Part shown: one piece after another, positions 57,807 to 64,000 of the stretch
Position numbering within the stretch: the first letter of the stretch is position 1
How the letters are laid out: each line of letters begins with the position of its first letter
NCBI RefSeq assembly: GCF_016887565.1
Contig: NZ_CP069396.1
Span: 11,204,001 to 11,268,000 of the forward strand
Length of the DNA: 64,000 nt
Reading direction: 5' to 3'
DNA from: Archangium violaceum
Lineage (GTDB): Bacteria; Myxococcota; Myxococcia; Myxococcales; Myxococcaceae
The notes under the pieces: generated by a model
What the model was told of the DNA's origin: nothing
The model's database searches: none
What the model saw: only the letters and a program-made list of their open reading frames with translations
Translations under genes and position numbers: made by a program

Positions 57807-59195
57807 ATGGCGGACACGGACAGCACCTTCCACATCCTCCCACGCAACGAACGGACGCCCCCCCGGGACGCCCCGGCCCGAGTGAAGCTCGCCCCGGGAG
57901 TGCTCGCGGGTGAGTACATGCTCAAGGCCGTGCTCGCCTCTGGTGGGCATGGCGCGGTGTACGAAGCTGAACACCGCATCCTGGGCCGGCGCGCCGCGGT
58001 GAAGGTGCTGCACCCGCATCTGACCGATCAGGGTGAAATGTTGCAGCGCTTCGTGCGCGAGGCGCGGGTCGTCAATCAGATCCGCCACCCCAACATCGTC
58101 GACGTCTACGACTTCGGCATGCTGCCGGATGGCAGCCCCTATTATGTGATGGAGTTGCTGCCGGGGCGCACGCTCGGCCAGCTGCTGCAGGAGCGGGGAA
58201 GGCTGTCGCCGCAGCGGGCCCTGGCCTTCCTGGAGCCGGTGTGCGCCGCGCTGGAGGCGGCCCACCTGGCGGGCGTGGTGCACAGAGACCTCAAGGCGAG
58301 CAACGTGGCCGTGGTGTCCGAGGCGGACCCCCCCGTGGTGAAGCTGTTGGACTTCGGCATCGCCAAGTTCATCCACCCCGAGCCGGGGCAGGAGGGGCTG
58401 ACGGTGGCGGGCCAGCGGCTGGGCACCTCGCAGGCCATGGCGCCCGAGCAGTTCCGCGGCGGCGCCATCGGCCCCACCACGGACATCTACGCACTGGGCG
58501 TGCTGCTGTACCAACTGCTGGTGGGCCACTACCCTTTCCAGTCCGAGGACCGGCTGGAGGTGGAGCGGATGCACCTGGAGGCCCCCGCGCCCCGGCCGAG
58601 CACCGAGGCGTCCGTGCCGCCAGCGGTGGACGCGGTGGTGCTGCGCTGCCTGGAGAAGGAGGCGGACCGGCGCTACCCGGACGTGGCCGCCTTCCGCGAG
58701 GCGCTGCGCGAGGCGGTGCAGCCCTCCTCCGAGCGGGTGACGGCCCTGGGCCGGAGCCTGCGCGCCTTCGCCCTCCACGCGGAGGTGGTGCTCGAGGACG
58801 GCGCCGAGGACGACGAGGCCTACGCCACCGTGTCCGAGGTGTTGGACGCGCTGGAGCAGGACCTGCGCGCCGCGGGCTTCGTGCTCGCCGTGCAGACGGG
58901 CATGGCGCTGCTGGGTGTGCGGATGCTCGACGAGCCCTCGCGCGCGGAGCCCCGGGCGCTGCTGGAGACGGCGCGCGAGCTGCACCGGCGCGCCCAGGAG
59001 CGCGCGGCCGGGACGCGCGTGAGCGTGCACGCCTGCGCCCACGTGGGCCAGGTGGATGCGCGGCGCGGTCCAGACGGGCTCGAAGTCACCGGCGGGCCCC
59101 TGGCGGACATCGCCGGCTGGGTGGTGCGCGACGCGAGCGGTCTCGGCATCACCCCCTCGGCCGCGCGCGCCTGCTCCCTGCCGCTCACGGGCTGA
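57807..59195 (+). CDS. Ser/Thr protein kinase with C-terminal cyclase-like domain
   Basis: The 462-residue kinase domain (about 35-300) has LASGGHGAVYEA, the catalytic Lys in AAVKVL (about 64), HRDLKASN (about 158) and LDFGIAKF (about 180), so it is a complete RD kinase. Activation-segment text TSQAMAPEQF and DIYALGVLLYQLLVG follow. Residues about 330-462 (EVVLEDGAEDDEAYATVSEVLDALE and later VSVHACAHVGQV) look like a degraded nucleotide-cyclase or sensory domain without metal-binding aspartates. No membrane helix is visible, so it is cytoplasmic. The gene is divergent from the FHA histidine kinase gene across about 200 bp. It is a plausible source of the phosphothreonine that the FHA domain reads. 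Confidence 0.9.
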   Translation: MADTDSTFHILPRNERTPPRDAPARVKLAPGVLAGEYMLKAVLASGGHGAVYEAEHRILGRRAAVKVLHPHLTDQGEMLQRFVREARVVNQIRHPNIVDVYDFGMLPDGSPYYVMELLPGRTLGQLLQERGRLSPQRALAFLEPVCAALEAAHLAGVVHRDLKASNVAVVSEADPPVVKLLDFGIAKFIHPEPGQEGLTVAGQRLGTSQAMAPEQFRGGAIGPTTDIYALGVLLYQLLVGHYPFQSEDRLEVERMHLEAPAPRPSTEASVPPAVDAVVLRCLEKEADRRYPDVAAFREALREAVQPSSERVTALGRSLRAFALHAEVVLEDGAEDDEAYATVSEVLDALEQDLRAAGFVLAVQTGMALLGVRMLDEPSRAEPRALLETARELHRRAQERAAGTRVSVHACAHVGQVDARRGPDGLEVTGGPLADIAGWVVRDASGLGITPSAARACSLPLTG

Positions 59196-59518
59196 CGGCT
59201 CCCCTCTTCCCTCTCAATCCCAGACGACGTGAGGCACTCCCCGCCTCACGTGGACCTCTCACGTCCCCCCACTTGACGTGAAAAGTCTTTCACTGACCGA
59301 CATTGCCCGTGTTCCGATTCTCACTTTCAAGGAATCGGATGTCTCAATTCTGACCGATTAGGCGGCTCTGACGGGGGTGTCCTTTTTTTCATCTCTGACT
59401 GAGTTCACACTGGTGGCGTGGAGTTCAGATTGTCGGGGCCTTACTCCGAGCTGCTCCACCAGGGGGAGTTCCAAGCAGACAGACATATCCCGCGACACCA
59501 TTCCCAGGGGGGTGGCCC
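59196..59518. other. Palindrome-rich intergenic region
   Basis: No gene is seen in this 323-bp gap. It holds three inverted repeats in a row. The first is the ACGTGAGGC/GCCTCACGT hairpin (59227-59251). TCACGTC-N9-GACGTGA (59259-59281) shares the CACGT core with the first. TCCGATTC-N11-GAATCGGA (59313-59339) is the third. The first is probably the kinase-gene terminator, while the others may be operators of the downstream LNGL-repeat gene. Confidence 0.6.
59227..59251. terminator. Hairpin after the Ser/Thr kinase gene
   Basis: Nine-bp perfect arms ACGTGAGGC and GCCTCACGT with loop ACTCCCC, about 30 bp past the kinase stop. No long T-tract follows. Confidence 0.55.
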
Positions 59519-60475
59519 ATGCTGTTGAAGACTTTCGAGTCTCGGCGCAGTGGTTGGGAGCTTCGTCCGACGCGGTGGGGTTGGTTGGTGACACTCACAC
59601 TGACCTGCGCCATCGGCTGCGGACCAGCGGGAGGGCTGCCTGGGGAAGGCGAGGAGGAATTGGAGAGCACTTCCCAGGAGGTGCTCGTGGCCAATGGCCT
59701 GAGTCTCAATGGCTTGAACCTCAATGGCCTGAATCTCAATGGCCTGAGTCTCAATGGCCTGAGCCTCAATGGCCTGTCGACGAGCAGCTTCACCTCCTGG
59801 TTCCAGGCGGACCGGGTGCAGCGCGACGAGGTGATGAAGTACGTGGTGGCCTGCGCGGTGCCGCTGGGCCAGAGCCGGACCTACACCGACCCGAGCACGT
59901 ACACGACCTACACGTGGAACGGGTCGCTGGGGCTGGCCACGAGCTGGGCCAGTGGCAACGCGGCCACCACGACGGAGCTGCAGGTGGTGTCGGCCTGCAT
60001 GGCGGCGCACGCCAACAAGTTCGGCATCCACGTCACCGTCTCGCTGCGCGGGCTGGACGGGGCTGGCACCGCCATCTCCACCACGAGCCAGGAGGTGACG
60101 AACTACACCACCCGGGAGGCGTGCTTCTTCGGCAACCTCTTCGACGGCTCCACGGGCACCTTCGGTGGCAATGACGGACTGTCGTTGAGCAGCAGCCAGA
60201 GCAGCCCGCGCGTGTGCGGCCTCGCCGGCTCCGGGGGCAGCTCGCAGTGCTCGCCCATGGTGTACGTGGGCAGCTGCTCGACGTACTGCACCCGCGACGC
60301 GACGAACACCTTCTTCACGTCCTGCACCTACAACAGCGTCACCTACCGCCCCATCACCACGCGCATGAATCCGGCGGACATCTACACCTGTGGCGATGGC
60401 GTGTGTCAGGCCACGGAGAAGTGCGGCACGGGCACCACGCCCGCCAGTTGCGCCGCCGACTGCGGCTCCTGCTAG
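59519..60475 (+). CDS. Secreted lipoprotein with LNGL tandem repeats and Cys-rich C-terminus
   Basis: The 318-residue protein has a long basic N-region and a signal peptide ending TCAIGCG (lipobox Cys). Next comes a five- to six-fold repeat NGL(S/N)L (about residues 59-87), encoded by 15-bp DNA repeats. The central domain (about 100-270) is Ser/Thr/Gly-rich with paired cysteines and reads like a secreted beta-domain. The tail CGDGVCQATEKC...CAADCGSC is the small 'CGDGxC...CxxDC' disulfide motif common in myxobacterial surface proteins. LNGL repeats of this kind recur across myxobacteria. Function is unknown. The gene's 3' end overlaps the DUF2071 gene by four bases, convergently. Confidence 0.75.
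   Translation: MLLKTFESRRSGWELRPTRWGWLVTLTLTCAIGCGPAGGLPGEGEEELESTSQEVLVANGLSLNGLNLNGLNLNGLSLNGLSLNGLSTSSFTSWFQADRVQRDEVMKYVVACAVPLGQSRTYTDPSTYTTYTWNGSLGLATSWASGNAATTTELQVVSACMAAHANKFGIHVTVSLRGLDGAGTAISTTSQEVTNYTTREACFFGNLFDGSTGTFGGNDGLSLSSSQSSPRVCGLAGSGGSSQCSPMVYVGSCSTYCTRDATNTFFTSCTYNSVTYRPITTRMNPADIYTCGDGVCQATEKCGTGTTPASCAADCGSC
59693..59776 (+). repeat. 15-bp tandem repeats coding NGL(S/N)L
   Basis: Five full copies of AATGGCCTGAGTCTC-like units and a partial sixth (to AATGGCCTG) run head to tail with few mismatches. Each adds five residues, so copy-number change would keep the frame. Confidence 0.9.
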
Positions 60476-61257
60476 CGCTCCACGCGCCTGAGACGGAACA
60501 CGTCGACATCGACTCCTTCCGAGAAGAGGGCCATGGGCGGCTCGGAGGGACGGGGAATCCCGGCGGCCGCCAGGAGCGTCTCGTCCAGGCCCTCCACCTC
60601 GGCGCCCCGCACCTGGTAGGGCGTGTGGTGCACCTGGCCGCGGAACAGCTCCCCGTGGGCGGTGGAGTAGAGGAAGTAGCGCTCGACGAGGAAGTGCTGG
60701 AGCGTGCCCGGGGTGGAGCTGGAGGCGGTACCCCGGGGCGTGCACCGCACGGCGCACCGGGCCGGCGTGGGGCCGGGCCAGCGGCGCTCGGAGCGGTAGG
60801 CATAGGACGAGCCCTGGGGCCCGGCGGTGAGCTCCATGCCCGCGTAGTGGTACGGCAGCTTGAACCACGCCCGGGCGAGCCGCACGGCGATGGCATTGGC
60901 CGCCTCCAGACTGAAGAACCAGACGCCCGGGTCCTTCCCCTTGTAGTGCACGTACGTGCGCACGTTGGTCTCGTGGAAGTCCGACAGGAAGCCCACCGCG
61001 GGCAGGCCCCTCGGGCGCACGCCGCGCATGGTGAAGGGCACCAGGCCCACCCAGGCCCGGCTGTCGAACGTGTCCAGCGTCAGGCCCGGCGGCAGCAGCG
61101 GCGCCACCACCTCCGCTGGCAGCGACCAGTGGAGGAACAGCAGGTGCTTCCAGCTCTGGTACATCACCGGCCGCTCGTCCGGCCGGCGTGTCGGGCCGAT
61201 GCGGTCGATCTCCGGCTCGGCGGGTGGGGTGAGGGACTCGGCACGACGCTCGGACAC
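60472..61257 (-). CDS. DUF2071 (YqjF-like) protein
   Basis: The 261-residue protein matches the DUF2071 family. It has MYQSWKHLLFLHWSLPAEVVAPLLPPGL near residue 32, WVGLVPFTMRGVRPRGLP, FHETNVRTYV, then WFFSLEAANAIAV and LVERYFLYS late. The fold is related to acetoacetate decarboxylase, but family function is not established. It has no signal peptide. It is divergent from the HMG-CoA synthase gene (about 190 bp) and convergent with the LNGL-repeat gene. Confidence 0.88.
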   Translation of the reverse strand: MSERRAESLTPPAEPEIDRIGPTRRPDERPVMYQSWKHLLFLHWSLPAEVVAPLLPPGLTLDTFDSRAWVGLVPFTMRGVRPRGLPAVGFLSDFHETNVRTYVHYKGKDPGVWFFSLEAANAIAVRLARAWFKLPYHYAGMELTAGPQGSSYAYRSERRWPGPTPARCAVRCTPRGTASSSTPGTLQHFLVERYFLYSTAHGELFRGQVHHTPYQVRGAEVEGLDETLLAAAGIPRPSEPPMALFSEGVDVDVFRLRRVER

Positions 61258-61450
61258 GGTGGGCCTCCGGAACTGACTGCGAGGACTTCATACCCCCGTC
61301 TGGCTCATGCCGACTGCCGGCACATTTTCCTACCTTCCCCCACTGGACAATTTGACCCAGGGGGGGTGGAAAGGCACCCGGCGAATGGTCCAGACTGTTC
61401 TCTCCCCCACCATTCAGTAGGCCCCTACTGAAGAATTGAAGGAGTACCGG

Positions 61451-62641
61451 ATGCAAGCTGGCCTGGAGAGCATCGGGATCGCGGTGCCGTCGACGTACGT
61501 GGAGTTGGCGGAGCTGGCCAAGGCGCGCGGAGTGGCGCCGGGCAAGTATGTGGATGGCCTGGGGGTGACCCGGATGGCCGTGCCGCAGGTGGACGAGGAC
61601 ACGGTGACGCTGGCGGCGCGCGCGGCGCGGATGGCGCTGGACGCGGCCGGGTGCTCGACCGAGGACGTGGCCATGCTGGTGGTGGGCACCGAGACGGCGG
61701 TGGACCACTCCAAGCCGGTGTCCTCGTATGTGCAGGGCCTGCTGGGGCTGTCCACGCGCTGCCGCGTCTTCGAGACGAAGCACGCGTGCTACGGCGGCAC
61801 GGCGGCGCTGCAGCTGGCGCTGGACTGGGTGCGCTCGGGCAGCGCCAAGGGGAAGAAGGCGCTCATCATCTGCTCGGACATCGCCCGCTACGGGGTGGGG
61901 ACACCGGGCGAGCCCACGCAGGGCGCGGGCGCGGTAGCGCTGCTGGTGTCCGACAAGCCGAAGCTGCTGGCGCTCGAGGCGGGGAAGACGGGTGTGTACG
62001 CCAACGACGTGATGGACTTCTGGCGTCCGCTCTATTCGAAGGACGCGGTGGTGGACGGGCACTACTCGGTGCAGTGCTACCTGGACGCGCTGGAGGGGGC
62101 GTACAAGGCGTACCAGGAGGCCGCGGGCGACGCGGGGGGCGAGGGCCTCTACAGCGACCGGTTCGCCGCGCTCGTGTACCACGTGCCGTACGGGAAGATG
62201 TCGCGCAAGGCGCACCGTCACGTGCGCACGCTGGACGGGGACAAGGACGCGGACGCGAGCTTCGACAGGCTGGTGGGCCCCAGCCTCGTGCTGCCCTCGC
62301 AGGTGGGCAACATCTACACGGGCTCCATGTACCTGGCGCTGGCGAGCTTGCTGTCGAGCGCGAAGGAGGACCTCACGGGCAAGCGCGTGGGCCTGTTCTC
62401 GTACGGCAGCGGCTCGTGCGCGGAGTTCTTCAGCGGCGTGGTGCAGCCCGAGGCGCAGGCGCGCGTGAAGGCGCTGGGCCTGGAGACGCTGCTGGAGAAG
62501 CGGCGCGCGCTGAGCATCCCCGAGTACGAGCAGATCATGAACGCCCGCGAGAAGCTGGACGAGAAGCCGGCCGAGGACGCGCCGGGCCAGGGCTTCCGCT
62601 ACCTGGGCACGCGCGACCACAAGCGCATCTACGCGCGCTGA
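61451..62641 (+). CDS. Hydroxymethylglutaryl-CoA synthase
   Basis: The 396-residue thiolase-fold enzyme condenses acetyl-CoA with acetoacetyl-CoA to HMG-CoA. The triad is present: Glu81 in GTETAVDHSKP, Cys113 in ETKHACYGGTAAL, and the His in LVYHVPYGKM. A GNIYTGSMYLALASLL segment and GSGSCAEFFSG are also typical. I chose the ATG behind AAGGAG over an in-frame start 15 bp upstream. HMG-CoA feeds the mevalonate pathway; in myxobacteria it also feeds an alternative isovaleryl-CoA route. No other mevalonate gene is in the window, and no polyketide cluster surrounds it, so a beta-branching role is unlikely. Confidence 0.92.
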   Translation: MQAGLESIGIAVPSTYVELAELAKARGVAPGKYVDGLGVTRMAVPQVDEDTVTLAARAARMALDAAGCSTEDVAMLVVGTETAVDHSKPVSSYVQGLLGLSTRCRVFETKHACYGGTAALQLALDWVRSGSAKGKKALIICSDIARYGVGTPGEPTQGAGAVALLVSDKPKLLALEAGKTGVYANDVMDFWRPLYSKDAVVDGHYSVQCYLDALEGAYKAYQEAAGDAGGEGLYSDRFAALVYHVPYGKMSRKAHRHVRTLDGDKDADASFDRLVGPSLVLPSQVGNIYTGSMYLALASLLSSAKEDLTGKRVGLFSYGSGSCAEFFSGVVQPEAQARVKALGLETLLEKRRALSIPEYEQIMNAREKLDEKPAEDAPGQGFRYLGTRDHKRIYAR

Positions 62642-62689
62642 GCCGAGAGGTTTGCACGGCCCGCGAGCGTCCTGACATGCTCGCGGACC

Positions 62690-63409
62690 ATGCAGCTCGA
62701 GTGTGAAGCCTGCCATTCCCCGTTGCGCGCGGAGGACGTTCGCTTCGACCTGGCGCTGGCGAAGTGCCACGCGTGCGACGCCGTCCATGATTTGACAGGC
62801 CGCAAGGCGCGCGAGCTCGCCCCGACCTCGCGCGAGCGTCGGCCCATCCGGCCCAGGGCGGCGCTCCCCGAGCGCATCCAGGTGGAGGAGGACGGTCAGA
62901 GCACCGTGCTCACCTGGCGGTGGTTCAAGAAGCATCACCTCCTCATGGCCTGCTTCTGCGTCTTCTGGGATGGGATGCTGTTCAATATGTACAGAGCGAT
63001 GCTCGAAAAGGGGAACGTGTCTCTTGTCGAGCTCCTCTTCCCCATGATGCACGTGGGCGCGGGCGTGTTCCTCACCTACTCGACGCTGGCGGGATTCCTG
63101 AACCGCACGCGCATCGAGGCGAGCCGCGACGAGTTGCACATCCAGCACGGTCCCCTACCCTGGCCGGGCAACCGCACCTTGTCGGCCCGCCAGCTCACCC
63201 AGCTCTATGCCACGGAGGTGCGGGGTAACAAGGGAAGCGTGTCCTACACACTGCTCGCTCTCGACCGGCGGGGGCACAAGGTGGAGCTGCTGTCGGGACT
63301 CGATGACAAGGACCAGGTGCTCTACCTGGAGCAGACCCTGGAACGTCGGCTCGGCATCGAGGACGACCCCGTGGATGGAGAGCTCGGCACCCGCGACCAC
63401 GCGGGGTGA
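62690..63409 (+). CDS. Zinc-ribbon membrane protein, unknown function
   Basis: The 239-residue protein begins with CEACHSPLRAEDVRF...CHACDAV, two CxxC pairs forming a zinc ribbon (residues 5-31). A disordered basic stretch is followed by two membrane helices (about 83-100 and 108-135, HHLLMACFCVFWDGMLF). After them comes a cytoplasmic tail with a PH-like beta-rich pattern (IEASRDELHIQHGPLPWPG). The combination is a recurrent unannotated myxobacterial type. It follows the HMG-CoA synthase gene by 48 bp on the same strand. No catalytic motif is visible. Confidence 0.75.
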   Translation: MQLECEACHSPLRAEDVRFDLALAKCHACDAVHDLTGRKARELAPTSRERRPIRPRAALPERIQVEEDGQSTVLTWRWFKKHHLLMACFCVFWDGMLFNMYRAMLEKGNVSLVELLFPMMHVGAGVFLTYSTLAGFLNRTRIEASRDELHIQHGPLPWPGNRTLSARQLTQLYATEVRGNKGSVSYTLLALDRRGHKVELLSGLDDKDQVLYLEQTLERRLGIEDDPVDGELGTRDHAG

Positions 63410-63413
63410 GCCA

Positions 63414-64000
63414 CTACGGAATGAGGTAGTACGCCTCCTGCCGGGGCACGAAGAAGCGCCAGCCCTCACTGGTGAGGTACGCGGGGTCCTCCCCCATCGC
63501 ATAGACCTCCTGACCGTCCCACTCGGGCACCGCGGTGCGCGTGTTGAGCTCGATGGCGATGTACGAGCCCTCGCGCAGCGGCTTGGGCTCCTCCTTCCGG
63601 CTGGCCGAGCGGAAGTCGATGGCCGCCCCCAGCGCGTGCCCCTGGTTTCCCAGCGGGTGCGAGTACACCTGCGCCTGAATCCCCTTCTCCTTCATCTCGG
63701 CCATCACCGCCTCGTACACCTCGGCGGACGAGCGCCCCGGACGCGAGGCCTTCACCAGCGCGTCCTGGAGCGCGTTCGTGTTCGCCAGCGCCCGCTTCAA
63801 CCCCTCGGGGACATCCTTTTCGCCCTCGCGCAGCACGTAGGCCATCTTCTGCCAGTCGGTGTGCAGACCCAGGAAGCTGATGCCGAAGTCCACGTGCAGC
63901 AGGTCGCCCCGCTGGATGAGCACGTCCTCCCGAGCCACCGCGAGGAAGCCCCTCGACGACGCGTTGCCCTGCCCCCTGCGCTGCACGCGCAGATCCGGCT
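63414..64000 (-). CDS. M24-family metallopeptidase (Xaa-Pro aminopeptidase-like), C-terminal part
   Basis: The frame is open to the window edge, so the start lies beyond it; about 195 codons are visible. The M24 'pita-bread' core is recognisable: HVDFGISFLGLHTDWQKMAYV with the metal-ligand Asp residues, VYSHPLGNQGHALG with the metal His, and YIAIELNTRTAVPEW with a metal Glu. The last ligand position, in a GQEVYAMGEDPAYL context, is near the end. The enzyme probably removes N-terminal residues from Xaa-Pro peptides. The missing N-terminus prevents closer assignment. Its stop is 4 bp from the zinc-ribbon gene stop (convergent). Confidence 0.8.
   Translation of the reverse strand, partial: PDLRVQRRGQGNASSRGFLAVAREDVLIQRGDLLHVDFGISFLGLHTDWQKMAYVLREGEKDVPEGLKRALANTNALQDALVKASRPGRSSAEVYEAVMAEMKEKGIQAQVYSHPLGNQGHALGAAIDFRSASRKEEPKPLREGSYIAIELNTRTAVPEWDGQEVYAMGEDPAYLTSEGWRFFVPRQEAYYLIP

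Noticed and set aside
59693..59776. 15-bp tandem repeats as a CRISPR-like or VNTR locus
   Set aside because: Units are contiguous without spacers and keep the reading frame of a secreted protein, so they are protein repeats.
61451..62641. HMG-CoA synthase as part of a polyketide beta-branching cassette
   Set aside because: No acyl carrier, ketosynthase or enoyl-CoA hydratase genes lie nearby.
59441..63148. 1200-codon minus-strand open frame spanning several genes
   Set aside because: It crosses three recognisable genes on the opposite strand or in other frames and lacks any domain. High GC makes stop codons rare.

Overview
The window is very GC-rich, densely coded bacterial DNA that reads as a myxobacterial chromosome, most likely suborder Cystobacterineae (Archangium/Cystobacter-like). 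The signs are a MYXO-CTERM-type C-terminus, several eukaryote-like Ser/Thr kinases and orphan histidine kinases, many secreted lipoprotein hydrolases, a LNGL-repeat secreted protein and a REase-type toxin with an Imm52-type immunity gene. The species assignment is inference. No rRNA, tRNA, CRISPR array, transposase or phage structural gene is seen.

Layout. 0-7.9 kb: the end of an alpha/beta hydrolase gene, a beta-lactamase-fold serine hydrolase, a coiled-coil envelope protein, a DcaP-like porin, a neutral ceramidase and a type-B carboxylesterase. 7.9-11.9 kb: a four-gene operon (membrane protein, winged-helix regulator, NatA-type ATPase, permease fused to a CPBP protease) behind a good sigma-70 promoter flanked by two copies of one inverted repeat. 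11.9-16.7 kb: an orphan hypA, the oxidative pentose phosphate genes zwf-pgl-gnd, and a Nudix gene. 16.7-20 kb: a stretch of gene debris, a perfect 25-bp palindrome and a two-subunit molybdenum hydroxylase. 20-28.4 kb: a LOG-family gene, a uracil/xanthine permease, a GH15 lipoprotein, an M19-type dipeptidase with a Cys-rich tail, and an AMP-forming acyl-CoA synthetase. 28.5-34.7 kb: two small membrane-protein genes, a stand-alone cobalamin-binding protein divergent from a PAS-GAF histidine kinase, a second histidine kinase, and a YebC/TACO1 protein. 34.7-40.6 kb: nrfHA (ammonia-forming nitrite reductase), a secreted unknown, a probable broken lipoprotein gene, and the glutathione-dependent formaldehyde pathway (adhC/frmA, fghA). 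40.7-49.2 kb: a MYXO-CTERM polysaccharide lyase, an Imm52 gene next to a frameshifted Tox-REase-5 toxin, a peptidoglycan-binding M15 peptidase, and a GH30-GH16 beta-glucanase pair. 49.4-59.2 kb: a signalling block made of a giant kinase-ATPase-TPR protein, an OPT transporter coupled to an FHA-PAS hybrid histidine kinase, and a divergent Ser/Thr kinase. 59.2-64 kb: palindrome-rich intergenic DNA, a LNGL-repeat protein, a DUF2071 protein, an HMG-CoA synthase, a zinc-ribbon membrane protein and part of an M24 peptidase gene.

Together the genes suit a predatory soil bacterium. Secreted enzymes attack sphingolipid, esters, alpha- and beta-glucan and peptidoglycan, and NADPH and nitrite metabolism sit beside dense signal transduction. 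The observations most worth following are the toxin frameshift at a GT dinucleotide tract, the CarH-like cobalamin protein without a DNA-binding domain, the FHA-histidine kinase/OPT/Ser-Thr kinase arrangement, the autoregulation-like operator pair at 8 kb, and a copied palindromic repeat that supplies the stop codon of the LOG gene.
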